Assembly: GCF_023343835.1 (NCBI RefSeq)
Contig: NC_064437.1
Span: 2,118,001-2,182,000, forward strand
Direction of reading: 5' to 3'
From: Lagopus muta
Lineage: Eukaryota; Chordata; Aves; Galliformes; Phasianidae
Length of the DNA stretch: 64,000 nt
Position 1 is the first letter of the stretch, and every line of letters starts with the position of its first letter. The notes under the pieces were generated by a model. The model did no database searches. It had not been told where the DNA came from and saw only the letters and a program-made list of their open reading frames with translations. This document shows, piece by piece, positions 15,001-47,242 of the stretch. The position numbers and the translations under genes were made by a program.

Positions 15001-17893
15001 AGATGAAATATTAAGCTATTAACTTTGGTGGCAGATACAGAAATGCACATGAGACATACGACTGCAGGCCCCGCCGTTATGTACGCATAGAACTGTCAGC
15101 CTGCATTTTATATGTAGGTGTCCACCACATTTATTCATGAATTTCACACTCGTGTTTACACTCTATTTTCCTATGTACCTTTTTACTGACTCGATAGCCA
15201 TTAATTTTTAATCCTAGCGGATCTAGACTTTGGAGCATGAAGTTTAATGAAAAATTAAAGCGTTGTAGTGCTTCCAACAGCTACGTGTAGCAACTGTGTG
15301 AGAATAAATACTGCTTTCTCCCATGAATATAATTATTTTAAATAAAAAAGAAAAGAAACATTAGTTTGGACTCACTTAGAAGCAATTATATGTTTAAGAG
15401 GTGTAAATAACTTGCTACCCAGACGTTACAAATATCCAGGTGCTCTGTATGTGCTGATGACAACAAAATTGAAAAGAAAGACTGTAATAATTCTGACTGG
15501 TTTTCTCTGCAGAAGATATTGATTATTTGTGTGTGGTGAGAGATTTGGAAAATTCAATTAAAGGAGTTGTGCAAAGGTTTCATAAATTTTCCTGGTACAG
15601 CGTGTACACAGACATTGTTGCGTATTAAATCAATGCAGCACTTCACAATATATTTTCTTTGAAACATAAAAATAAATAACATTTAAACAGTTCTGCTTAC
15701 TACAGAAACAAATTTTATTTTCTGTGAAGCATTCAGTCATGTGCTATCACTGACTCATACACATTTGCCAGCTGTAACAAATTTTATAGACGTTTTCTCC
15801 AGAGACATAGCTCATATACTATGAATTTTTAAATGAGCAAATGGTGAAGAAGGGATGTCAGCAATATAAAAATTGATCAGTTAAAAGATAAAAGCATAAG
15901 TAAAGAGATTTGTATGGTAGTCTTAATAGGTTTTATTAAATAAAAATACTATAAAAAGACAGTAATGAATAGACTGACGGTTTTAACTGTGGTTGAGGTG
16001 GAGAAAAATTATTCTGGCACATTTAGTACGAGATTGGTTTTATATCACCTGACAGGTGGACATTTTTTTTCTTCCGCTTTTTAGATCTGCAAATGTTTTA
16101 GGGCAGCCAAACTTGGGAAAGAACAGTAGTGCAAGTAGGAGAAGAAACCTGGGATTGTGCCCTGCTGATGCTGTAGCAGGTTGGGGCAGCAGGGAGGTCG
16201 GCCTGCTGGCTCTGAGGCCGGGCTTTCTGGTGACCATCGGGGTGCTGCCCTGTGCTGAGCCGCCCCAAAATGCTGACCTGTCCTCCTGACCCTGCACAGA
16301 GCCCTGCCTGCTGCAGGCACAGCAGACTTTCAGCTGGAAGTTTGGCTGATATTGCTATCTGTGCTTGGATGCATTGGAGCTTACATATGGCTTCTTCCTG
16401 TAAAGTACTGAGAGGGAAGGGTTGTTTTGTTTGTTTTGTTAAGGGCTTAGGAGCTTTTTGAGCAACACATTACCCTTGTGAGCTCACCAAATACACTGCT
16501 CACCCAAAGAACTGCTGTGACAAACGTTGTACTGGTCTGGTCCATCTGGGAAGTAAATAATATATTTTTTTTCACTCTTTGAATACCTAAATGCCATCTG
16601 TATAAGCATTACTATCAGTGTGGCTCATTGAAGCGTGCTGTCACTGTATACATCTAGAACAAAAAGCAGAGTCAAAGTTTTCCATGAATCTGGGCAGCTT
16701 ACATTTTTAAAGATACCTTCTGAGAGTGACATGCTGGTGTCACTGTGGTTGCTTGGGTGATGGGTTCTTTAGATCCTGTGTGGTGTGAATGCTGCTGTCA
16801 GCGAGTAAAGGCCTCATCAAGGCTTCTGAATGAGCTGCATTTAGCACAAAGAAGCCAAAGAACAGCAGCTTGGCCTTGAATGCCTCCAAGGATGGGGCAT
16901 CCACAACCTCCTTGGGCAGCTTGTCATACAGGATTGGAGAGTTTCCTATTCTAACTGATAGCTGGTGGAATTTTTTTAATGACAATTTGTATAAGCAAAG
17001 GGTGTTTCTTAGCTGTAATGCCGCGAAGTTGTACCTGAGGCAAAGTTGAGCTGGATGTTTTTTTGGGAGTAATCTTAAGAGATGTAGTTTAGGATTTGTG
17101 GCCTGCTCCACGTAACGTCACTGGCACCTCTGCTGGAACTGCAGGCAGGGCTGCTGCATCACACCACCTGCAGCCGAGAAACCACAGCACGGTGAGAATC
17201 AGACCTGTCCTTGCCATCACCCGTGTCTTTACTGGCTTTGATGCATCTTTGTGGGCTTCTGTGCAGCCCTTTTCCTCATAGGAAGTCTTTTTAGCTTTAA
17301 ACACCATAAATATGCCTGCGGTCCTCAGTATGTTGAATATATTGCAAATAAATCTGAATTCTGTCCTCACCCTTTTGTGGTGGTAGAACCAAAACGCAGT
17401 GTGAACTGTCAGCAGCAGCAGCGCAGAGCCCAGCGCTCATCATCTGCTGCAGAGCCACCCAGAAAGGCACCTGCTTCCTACCCCTGATGTTCCATTCCCT
17501 GAGTTCTCTCTGCCCTTCTCCCAGCCACCTGCTCAGCCCCTTGGCTGCTCTGAGGGAGGCACAGCCAGCAGGGCGCAGGTAGGTTCTGCTGTTTGCCATC
17601 CCCTCGGGGGACTCAGGGCTGGCCGTTCCGCTCCTGCAATCCTTGGTACAGCTCTTTATGGTCCTTACACGTCTATGTCTATGGTCCTTACAGATTTTTT
17701 ATGTACTGTCTGAAGTAAAGAGTTCTGTAACCATTGCAGTAGTTCACTTAACTCATATTTGTGTGGAGATTTTCACCAATTCTGTACAGACACCACTATT
17801 CTGCTCACAAAACACTGATTTTCTTCCCCCACAGAGTACGCCCAGCCAGCCAGCAGCTCTGCCTTCCTGCAGCTGCTCCTCGACTCTCTGTAG
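1..17893 (+). CDS. ITGB3BP: ITGB3BP / CENP-R (centromere protein R, NRIF3), 3' part of gene, six coding exons
   Basis: Coiled-coil subunit of the CENP-O/P/Q/U/R part of the constitutive centromere-associated network. In mammals the same protein (NRIF3, beta3-endonexin) is also described as a nuclear-receptor coregulator and integrin beta-3 tail binder. Coding exons read here are 1890-2022, 5170-5233, 8122-8200, 9305-9398, 11315-11374 and 17835-17893. All join in one frame (phases 0, 1, 2, 0, 1, 1) and end in TAG. Diagnostic matches to the human protein are YSPTTGT in the first exon and ALEGSRELEN in the fourth; the middle exons follow the human heptad pattern despite low identity. The N-terminal exons lie left of the window, so the gene is partial. 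It converges on ALG6, the human order. I am sure of the identity; the 3' UTR end is unknown. Confidence 0.9.
1890..2022 (+). CDS. ITGB3BP: ITGB3BP coding exon (N-terminal region)
   Basis: The acceptor is TTTCAG ending at 1889 and the donor is ATG|gtgagt. It is read in phase 0 and leaves one base. The translation runs PVEGSPSAK, then four glutamines, then NYSPTTGTRQISPF and NGLSH. It aligns to the human stretch around TYSPTTGTCQMSLF. The short polyglutamine run is not in the human protein as I remember it. Confidence 0.92.
2640..2700 (-). mobile_element. Probable old CR1 tail fragment
   Basis: The text reads TCACATAGCAGCTGGGTTAG followed by AAGGGAATGTAAGTCATTTA and GTTCCAAC, a decayed version of the CR1 3' end in reverse orientation. 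Short and diverged, so moderate confidence. Confidence 0.5.
5170..5233 (+). CDS. ITGB3BP: ITGB3BP coding exon with tandem acceptor
   Basis: The acceptor is CCTAG|GAG and the donor is GATGC|gtaagt. The 64 nt take the frame from phase 1 to phase 2 and encode GETTSESRLSRRGQPQTVKD. Sequence identity to human is low here, so support comes from splice sites and phase continuity. A second AG three bases downstream makes this a NAGNAG acceptor. Confidence 0.82.
8122..8200 (+). CDS. ITGB3BP: ITGB3BP coding exon (start of coiled coil)
   Basis: The acceptor is GTGCAG and the donor is CTACAG|gtctga. The 79 nt complete the previous codon and end in phase 0. The peptide FAALQSNVKRSLVRILKARE followed by NLTSLQ aligns without gaps to human FMMLLSKVEKLSEEIMEIMQ followed by NLSSIQ. 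The heptad leucine pattern is kept. Confidence 0.9.
9305..9398 (+). CDS. ITGB3BP: ITGB3BP coding exon (coiled coil)
   Basis: The acceptor is TTTTTTCCAG and the donor is CTAA|gtaaga. The 94 nt encode ALEGSRELENIIGVSDSS and then AEVQKTQAL, against human ALEGSRELENLIGISCAS and EMQKTKEL. This is the best-conserved exon of the gene. Confidence 0.95.
11315..11374 (+). CDS. ITGB3BP: ITGB3BP coding exon
   Basis: The acceptor is TTCTTCACTAG and the donor is CAAG|gtactg. The 60 nt join the leftover A to give MSQAEELQLLKRNHGHLPAQ. Human at this point reads MTKVNKQKLFEKSTGLPHK. Phase, length and the final HLPAQ/GLPHK match support it. Confidence 0.85.
14930..15350. promoter_or_regulatory. Candidate conserved non-coding element in the last ITGB3BP intron
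   Basis: This AT-rich stretch keeps scattered CpGs and many TAAT, ATTA and TTTATG homeodomain-type cores and has no ORF or repeat signature. This texture is common in developmental enhancers. The call rests on composition only; no alignment was possible. Confidence 0.3.
16850..16980 (-). mobile_element. CR1 LINE fragment (3' region)
   Basis: Forward text such as GGCCTTGAATGCCTCCAAGG and GATGGGGCATCCACAACCTC is the reverse complement of the chicken CR1 3' consensus. The fragment is diverged and truncated and lies in the last ITGB3BP intron. Confidence 0.8.
17835..17893 (+). CDS. ITGB3BP: ITGB3BP last coding exon, C-terminus with LXXLL
   Basis: The acceptor is CTTCCCCCACAG. The leftover G joins to give EYAQPASSSAFLQLLLDSL and a TAG stop at 17891-17893. 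It aligns end to end with the human tail ASRHLDSYEFLKAILN. The human tail carries the LXXIL receptor-interaction motif; here the same place reads LQLLL, a canonical LXXLL. The first AATAAA after the stop is at 20514-20519, so the 3' UTR could be long or use a variant signal. Confidence 0.88.
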
Positions 17894-20800
17894 CCTCTGT
17901 CAGCTGTGCGACTTTGCCAGCTGCTGCACACAGGTACCGTAACCCTGAGGACTGAGACATGCTATTTGCAAACATGTGCAGAGCAATCTATGATACAGGC
18001 TTGCAGTCAAAACTGGGATGATTTGATGGAGAAATGTTGACATACTGAAACTACAAAAAAAAATATCCCACTCTAAAACACCTGGTTGCATTTCTCCCTG
18101 CCAACGCTGTCAGCCTCTAACTGGATACTAAGAGTGGCAATTCAGCTGTAATGCGTGTAAACTAAGTACAAAAATGTGTGCACTGCAGCAGATAACATTT
18201 TCTGAGCTGCTGTAAGTGACTCCTTACAGCTCACCAAGATGAATGCACAGGAGTAGGACAAGCAGGCAGGAAGGGTACAGGGGGGAGGAACAGCATGGAG
18301 ACCCCAGGCACCTCCTGCATTCACTTATCACAGTGTGGGATGTGAGCATCCCGAGGTGCCACTGAATGTGCAAATTCGTACAAGCCCTCTGCAAGACAAC
18401 AGGTCACCTCCTCCCATCCTGTGAATGGTTCATTCTTAGCAGTCCCAGAACAGGAAGCATAAAGCAATACACTAACAGACACCTCGAGTCCTATTTAAGG
18501 GTTTCTAAATTCTTCCTCCTTTGGCTGCTTGTGCTTGTTGCGGAGATGTGAGAAAAGCCCAGTTAGAGGCTGACCTTGTCTGTCCCTGGCTGTTACCCAC
18601 GCATGGGAAAACTGCCTGCTCGTGTGTTTCATAAACCCCATGAGCCAAAGAAGCCTGTGAAGAGGAGAACGCCCGCAGGTTGTCACGTTTCCCTTTGCAC
18701 TGTAAGGACAGCACTGCTTTTGGAGAGCTGGAGCACTCTGAGTTGTTGTGACTGAGGAATATGGAGCAGATGTACGGTTTCTACCAGCTGTACAACTGAT
18801 TCAGTGTGGGGGTGAAGTCATAGACACATTTTGCTTCTCAGTGAAGGTTAAATTGTATTCATAACCATCATTAACTGGAAGGAAAATTTAAAAACAGCTT
18901 CAAGCCTTGCTTGGCCACAAGGTGCTGCCACCCCAGCACCGAGCAGCTGCTTATCCAGCGATTCCCTACTCCTGCCTCCTTCCAAACCAGCTCCCCCCTG
19001 TGGAGCCCAGCTCCCTGTGAGGCTCATGCACTGAAGCCCTTTGCTTTCTTATGTTTACAGATACACGGCTGTGATAGCTAAACAATCCTTTCACCATTAT
19101 TCATTCAACTACTTTCTGTAGATAGGAATATAGCATTTCCTTAAGACTCCAAACGTTACTGTAGTTCAGCAGAGACCATCTGTTGGCCTGCATTGCCTTA
19201 GGATGTGTGTGCATCTATTTTCTGAGCAGCGAGGCTGCTGCTGGACACAGGACAGAACTATAATTGTGAGCAGATCATATGAATGATGATGATGTTGTCT
19301 AACTGCAATTTATTTTAGTCATTCCTTATCTCCCCACAGGCATTATGTGAAAAATGCATTCCACATCAACCCAAAGTTCTACATCTGCTTGATTGTACTT
19401 AAAAGGAGAGAAGGACCAACTGTAAGCCTATCTCCCCTGCAAATACCAGTTAGGCATTGCTCGCTGTGCTAGGCAGGTGCACATCTAGATAAAATTTCTG
19501 GCATCTATTTAAACTTAACAATGTGCACAACCAGATAATCTCAATGTAAATAATACATTTCTCTGTGGTTATTTTATCCCAGCGTGTGTACAGAACGCTG
19601 ATCTCGATTTACTGCTGCATGGAATATTAACTATTTTCTTCTGTATGTTCTTACTGCAAATATAAAATAGTTACGTTGCTCTGGTTTAAAAAAAAGTTGC
19701 AGTCAAGCATCCCCTGCAAGAACTGCTGAGGAGAAAATGTTGTAAAAGAGAAGCATTGGATCCCAGGCCTTCAGGGAGCAACGGACAGCTTCACAAAGCA
19801 TGGTGCTCGAGGAAATGGCTGCTTCCTGCTGGGGCTGCTCAATTAATCTCCCCAGCAATAAGGCAGCAAAGCACGATCTAAATGACTGTGTCTGGGTTGC
19901 CAACAGACTTCCTAAAAATCTACAATATTTGACAGGTGACACAGCTTTTTATAATGATGATGGTGACCAAAAGATAAAGGAAGCTCTATTATGCAAGGAA
20001 TGGTTCTGATTGCTGACCCTTTGATTTGTTTATACGCAGGCAAATTACTCATCTATAGCTGCCACTTCAGGACAAATTTGCCATCTACAAAGATGCTTTC
20101 TCTAATGCTGACCCACTGTACAAAGGCACTGGAGTCAAGCCCCCGTTACAACAGCACTCTGTTGACATTCTTTTCAGGTCACCATTTTAGTTTGGTTCCA
20201 GTATTTAATGATATATAGAGAAGCTTTTATCAAACATCTTCTCTTTGATCACTGTGCTCAAAATTGAACTGCTGAATTAGTTGGGTGCAGCCTCTCTTGT
20301 GGGGAGAGTGCAATAGAGTGACTTCTTCCCCAGAATGACTTTTTTTTCCCCTTAAATTTCATGAACAGAGTGAAGTCCAATATAAACACAAAAAATTGAA
20401 CATCATTTCTTGCTAACCAGTTTTTAGAACACTGAGAAAGAAACATTACAATATGTGGTTAAATATATACGTAGTCAAATGTGGATGTACTGAAGCTTTT
20501 GGAAGTTTTAACAAATAAAAATTACTTGCATTTAATTGCTGTGCAGTTCAATGTGAGAAGTTAATTGTCACTCATTTGTCTGCGCTGCTTCTTGCTGTTG
20601 CTACGTGCACAGGCTTCACCAGCTGATTGTTTGCATGATAACGGAAAAATAAATAGTTGGGACTAAATGGTAATAGTTGATATAACCTGACTGTAACCTT
20701 TGTAGCCGAAAATTAAATAATCATTGATCTGTACAGGGCCTGCAAGTGAACTGAACGCCATCTACAGCAAGCTGTTCCGTGCAGGTCTTAGGAGAACAGT

Positions 20801-22719
20801 TATTTTGCAGAGGAATAGTAGGGGTGATGATGGACAGTCAGCTACAGCAGTAATTGAACTGATTTACACAAAGCTCACCCTATCACAAGGACAGTTGTTG
20901 CTTAACCATTTTTAGGGAAATACAATGTTTTCACCCTAAGCTCCTGCTGCAAATACTCCTGGCACATGCCTCGGCTATTTAAGCAGTTACTGTTTCTTTG
21001 ACCTCTCCCTGTACCGGGCTTCTGCCTTTCCGAAACAGCTGGCTCTGTTAAGAACCATTTCCAGTTCCACACAAGGTGGATCGGATGACTCTCACTTTAT
21101 CACCCCTGGAGGCCATCTCAAGGACAAAGAAAAAAGATACACGCAAAACTAATGTTTTTATACGGGTGGGAAGGACCCTGCCCCGCTCTTGTGACGAACA
21201 CAAGAGAACAGGCTCGTCAGAACGCGAAGTTGTTCTGCTTCCATCTTCATCTGCTGTTTCACACTTGATTTCAGTGGAAGCAGAAGGTCTTCAAAGCTCC
21301 TGAAGCTTCAGCAGTCTCTCAGCACGCCGTGCTGTGGCAATGCTGCGTGCTTTAGCTCTGCAGACAAAGATTCCTATGTATGCATCCCGATACACATCGG
21401 TGCTCGCTCAGCCTACGTGTTCTAAAAGAAAGAAGGGATTGTGGCAGAGATCTGGTGTGCCATGCTGGGAGACACTCCCTCAGAAAAATGCTAAATGCTT
21501 GTGAAAACATTTCAGTTTCGTTGCTTTCCAGCAAACTATTACTGCGTAGGTAAAGAAAGAAGATAAGCTGCACTGCCCCCCTCTAAGTTATAATTACTGT
21601 TCAGGAATGCCTTTTGTCTTAGCTACCCTGGGTCAAATGTTGGCTGAGATTATTTTTTCCACAACAAATAAAGCTGGAAAAACTGAAGAAATAGTCAGCT
21701 TGGAGACACTTCATTGACAGTGTTCATAACTCACACAGTTGGAAGCACACGGAACAGCTGATTCACACACACAGAACTGATGCTGCAGAGGGAGCTCCAG
21801 AATGTGCTACTGACAGTTGGGTATGTGCAGAGAGCAGGGAAGTCAGGCAGCAGTCTTTAAACAAGGGTGTGCAGTGCTAAAGCAATGCTGACAGAGAGGT
21901 CTGGCTACGAAACTTATGCTAACTAGAAGAACATTCCTTTCTGCTAAAAGCTAACAGCTCTGTTAACATCAAAATGCCTGTGGGCTTGGGGTTGTTTTGT
22001 TTGTTTTAAAGATGAGGTCAGACAGAAGCTTTGTTAACTGTGATGAGAGCAAGAGAACAATGATTTAGACAGCATCTCCACCTCTGCTCTCCCCTTTCCT
22101 CTGCCACAAGATTACAGAGAACCAACTTAAATACTTTCCTGGGAGAAGAAAAAACATGGAAGCCAGTAGCTTGGCTCCAAGGAGGAACCAACCAGTAAAC
22201 AGCGTGTCAGTATGGAAACACAGCTGACAGCAGGGCCTACGGGAATGGCAGGCAGTGTTATCTTAGGGGGATGTCTGAAATAATCACTGACCCTTTGCTA
22301 GTAGTTGAAAGGAATGTTCCTTTAGTACAGGTAAACTTCTCCAGACTGCTCAAACCATAAGCATTACCACCACCACGCTTGTTTTCTTTTGTTTTAAACA
22401 CCTGCTGTCAGATGAATTAAGAAAAAGTCATGAAGAAGCAGTTGTTCTGCTCAGACTGCAGCAGCAGGAGCCCCCCACGCTGACGCACAGCTTCAAGCAG
22501 CAGCCTGGATGACCTGCAGCACTGCAGGGGAGAACGACGCGTGCATCGACAGGCTGCACAAGGCAGTTGTTATAAAACAATCCAGCAGCACAACTTGCAG
22601 TTACCAGTCAGCAATTACCACTCACCCACACTGTTTCGACTCACTTGTGCTTTCTATGCTGGGAACCACGTGAACGCCAACAGAACAGTTTGCTTTGCTG
22701 ATACAGCCAGGATATTTTA

Positions 22720-22737
<18 letters not shown>
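17894..22737. other. Convergent space between ITGB3BP and ALG6
   Basis: No coding exon could be supported here. The left part presumably holds the ITGB3BP 3' UTR. The ORFs present are short and lack splice context or family similarity. No recognisable transposon was seen. Confidence 0.6.
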
Positions 22738-43650
<20,913 letters not shown>

Positions 43651-44233
43651 GCGCAGTGCGCATGCGCTTGAGCCTGGCGCCTGCGCAGCTCGGGTCGCGG
43701 TGTTGGCGCTGAGGTGGCCGCGGGCCGCTGTGGGGCTGTGAGCGGCTGCGGGGGGGGGTGGTGCTCGGAAGCGGTTTTTTTTTTTTTTTTTTGACAAATT
43801 ATTATGATTCTTTTCTTGTTACAGAAGGGAAGTGGCAGCAGGAGGGTTTGTTCTTCGCAGAGCCGGAGCTCGGGATGCAGCTGTCAGCGGCTGTGTGTGG
43901 AAACAGGACCTGAGGAGCGGCCTGGTCAGCAGCTGCTGCTGTACCACCTTCTGCTGTGGGCTCCGTGATCCTCATGGAGGCCTTGGCAGAGTGCATGCTC
44001 AGCCTGATCAATCCCACATCAGCTTCCTACGTCCCTTATCAGTATTAGGAAGTCTCTGTTGTTCAGAGCTTCCTCTTATGGCACTTCTCTCAGGTTAGGG
44101 TGTGCAATTTAATAGAAAACGGGTTATTTCTGTAAATAAGAACACATGATGTGGTTCTCATGGCCAAACCTTCCCGATCAGTTGCCAGCAGGGCTGTGCT
44201 TGCGCTGGGATCCAAGGGCTAAAAGGTTGGAAG

Positions 44234-44341
44234 GGGCTGGAATAGGATAGAGTAGGAATAGAATGGAATGGAATAGAATGGAATAGAGTGGAATAAAATA
44301 GAAGGTAGGGTAGGATAGAGTGGAATAGAGTAGAATAGAAT
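44234..44341. repeat. Expanded pentanucleotide-like tail of the CR1 copy
   Basis: Tandem GGAAT, AGAAT and AGAGT variants lie directly at the 3' end of the adjacent CR1. CR1 elements end in short octamer-like repeats, so this looks like expansion of that terminal repeat. Confidence 0.8.
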
Positions 44342-44490
44342 CATAGAATGGCCTGGGTTGAAAAGGACCACAATGTTCATCTGGTTCCAACCCTTTCTAT
44401 GTGCATGGTCACCAACCAGCAGACCAGGCTGCCCAGAGCGACATCCAGCCTGGTCTTGAATGCCTCCAGGGATGGGGAAGTAGAACAGAA
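44336..44490 (-). mobile_element. CR1 LINE 3' fragment
   Basis: The stretch from TCATAGAATGGCCTGGGTTG through TCTTGAATGCCTCCAGGGAT is a good reverse-strand match to the chicken CR1 3' consensus. It is less decayed than the other fragments in the window. Confidence 0.9.
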
Positions 44491-45039
44491 CAGTCTGAAG
44501 AAATCTACAGCGATTCCGACCACCCGACCTCTTAAGGGCTGACCAACATGTAAAGCATGAGCCCAACCCATTTAAACCATTTCATTACAGTTTTCAACCC
44601 AACCACTGAAAGGTGGAAGTGTATGATCAAAAAGGATCTGATCTCATGTCATAGAATGAACATTAAAGTAACAAGATTCCACGAAGATACAATTCTGCTT
44701 TTTTTTTTTTTTTAAGCATGCGTGAGTTCTTTCCAGAATGCACCAACAGTACATACTTGTGTTTAAATACATTTAGTATTGAGTACCCCCAGAGATGGCT
44801 TTTTCCCCTTGAAGGTTTTCCAATGCAGTAACACACATTTCCATAATCCCGACTGTTTGCAAACAGAGCACAAATGACGTGGAGATGGCAGAGCTGCTTC
44901 CACCAGCAGCAATGGCAGCATCCCCAGCAATTGAATGCCACCCCAAACAGGCAGGTACGGGGGGACAGGGAGCTCGTGGCCTCACACAGGTGCACACAGC
45001 AGTCTGCCCTGACGTGTGTCTGGAGCCATAAACCTCATG

Positions 45040-45185
45040 AAAACGATAGATTACATTTATTACATTTATTTTAATCTACCTGCGAATAGCTGCTGAATTA
45101 AACCTAGCGCGAGAAATGAATCAGATCCTAAGGGGCGTCTGGGGGCTGATAGATCCGTAAAATAAACATAATCCCAACATCGAAT
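45040..45185. promoter_or_regulatory. Candidate conserved element between ALG6 and FOXD3
   Basis: AT-rich block with TAATC, TTTATT and AATCGATTA cores and retained CpGs, at the edge of the FOXD3 CpG domain. Composition-based guess only. Confidence 0.3.
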
Positions 45186-45379
45186 CGATTACGAAGAAGG
45201 TGAGAAGAAGGCAGGGATGGGAGCAGACGCTTCCAGGTACGAGCTGCGGTCGCTCGGCCCTGCTGCTCCCTCCTTACGGCCGTTCGGATTCGGGCGCCGG
45301 GCTGCGTTTCCTCCCCCCCCCGGGGCTCCCCGTCCCCGCACCGTGCAGCCCCTCCCCCGCCGGCTCCCAGCCCGGCCGC

Positions 45380-45580
45380 ACATCCGAGTGCATTATTTCA
45401 ATTAGCCGAGCGCTCTTTGTTGCAAGGTGAAATCGTTCGCTCTCCGGGAAAGGTTTTTTTATTGAATGCCTTCTAAATACTTGCATTGGTCACGTTGTCT
45501 GGAATTGAGTCTCTGTCACTAGTATTTCTGCGGTGACTTTGACCAGATCAATGACTGGAAAAGGCATTAAGGACACGTTG
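45380..45580. promoter_or_regulatory. Candidate conserved element downstream of FOXD3
   Basis: Unique-looking sequence with ATTATTTCAATTAG (homeodomain-type), GGTCACGTTG and TGACTTTGACC (nuclear-receptor-like half site) motifs. No ORF and no repeat. Speculative. Confidence 0.3.
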
Positions 45581-46378
45581 ATACGAGCGGAGCTCGGGTT
45601 CGGTTCTCAGTAGTAAAGAGAAACCGATAATGAGCAGACAAACGGCTTTCCTTAACCCTTCGCGCTCTCGGGAGGCTCCGGCGAGTTTGCCGGGCTCTTC
45701 CCGCCATCCCTTCGGGTGATGGAAAACCGAACGCTGGTAAGGCAAATTCCTTCCGGCTGCCCCAGAAATCCGGGGCGAAAGGCGGTCGGAATAACGAGAA
45801 AGTCGCTCCCAGGGCCGGTGGCAGCGGGAACGGGCGGTCCGCGGTTGCGAGAAGTTGTTCCCAGCTCCGCCCGGCGGGCACCGCCTGAGCCCCGATCCTC
45901 GCCCATCCTGATTCCCTAGCAAGAGCAGAAGGAGACATGCTTGCAAACACCAGAGCAACCTGCGGGAAGACGGATTTTGTTATTATTTTCCCCCGAAACG
46001 CCAGCACCTCATGAAAGTCGGCAGAGGCAGGCTGAGATTTGCTCTGTTCCCCGATGCCCACGCGATTCCCGGACCCGAGAGGGGACGGCGATGGCATTTG
46101 GCTTTTGGCTTTTTGTCTTTGGGCCATTGGCGCTTTGCCCCGGGGACGTGGGGGTCTCACCCAGCCTCCAGCTCGAGAGCGCTCTCGTTTTGCGATCTTG
46201 GTAAAGTAGTACATCCCCGGCTCGCTCACCGAGCCCTCCCTTACTGCTTACCGAACTCGGCGTTACCGAATCCCTCATTACCGAAGTTGTCTTAGTTATT
46301 AAAATAGAGGAAATGCCACATTTTCAATGGGAAGGGAAGGTTCTACCTTCCTCACTTATTTTTCATTCCTGATTTAGG

Positions 46379-46417
46379 AAAAAAAAAAAAAAAGAAAAAA
46401 GAAAAAAAAAAAAAAAG
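46379..46417. repeat. A-rich homopolymer tract
   Basis: Nearly pure A broken by a few G, about 39 bp, in the FOXD3 3' flank. Confidence 0.85.
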
Positions 46418-47242
46418 CGAGATTAGTATGGAGATTGCGTTTCCAAGGACCTCGCCACTATTAAATAGACTGTTAAGTGCGTTTTATGGCTGCGGCGTCT
46501 GCTCCCAGCTCAGTCCGGGAGACGCGCTGAGTTCATCCCTACCTGCTACATTGAACACTCACTGCCGCTCACGCTTTCCGCGGGCGTCACACCTCTGCTT
46601 TGTATCTTTTAAGTCCAAAACGCTTCGTGGTTAGGACCGGGAACGCTTCGCTCTGACCCCGGGATGCGCCATGTCCCCCGGCGATCCGCGCTCCGCTACA
46701 TCCCGCTCCCAACGCGCATCTTCCGCACCCCCACCGCGGGATCCCATTGCCGCGGCCCCAAAGGAGGGAGGAAAACACTCCTCGCCCTTAGGGCGCGTTT
46801 TCCCCGGGTGGGAGATCCCCGCTCTGGAATATCGCTCTGCAATAAAGAAACATTTGGAAATAACCACAAAAGGGGGGTTTTCCCGATTTATTATTTTTTT
46901 TTTTTTAATGCTCGGCACCCGTAAACCTTAAGCCCCGAGGGAATGGCCCCGACGGATCCATCCTTTCCCGTTCCCGGGCGATGCGGGCTTCAGGGGTGCG
47001 GGACTAAACCTCATTGCACCTTTCTCTGAGCGGGGCCTCGCAGTTGTCATAAATAATCGCAGGGGTCGGGGCTGGGGGGGCTCTGAGTAAACTCTCCGTG
47101 CTGCGGAGTGCGGTCATTTTCCCAGTGCTTAGGATCTAGTTACTTTCAATGCACCCCAGAGACCAACATGACACGTCTTATACTAATAGGCATCTGTCAG
47201 CGGCCGCGTCAAGTTTGGCCATATGCGTCGGACGGTTTGGGG

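Noticed and set aside
19322..19400. Good-looking acceptor CTCCCCACAG at 19340 as an alternative last ITGB3BP exon
   Set aside because: Joined in phase it gives G-I-M-stop, whereas the 17835 exon matches the whole human C-terminus. It could still be a minor 3' UTR exon.
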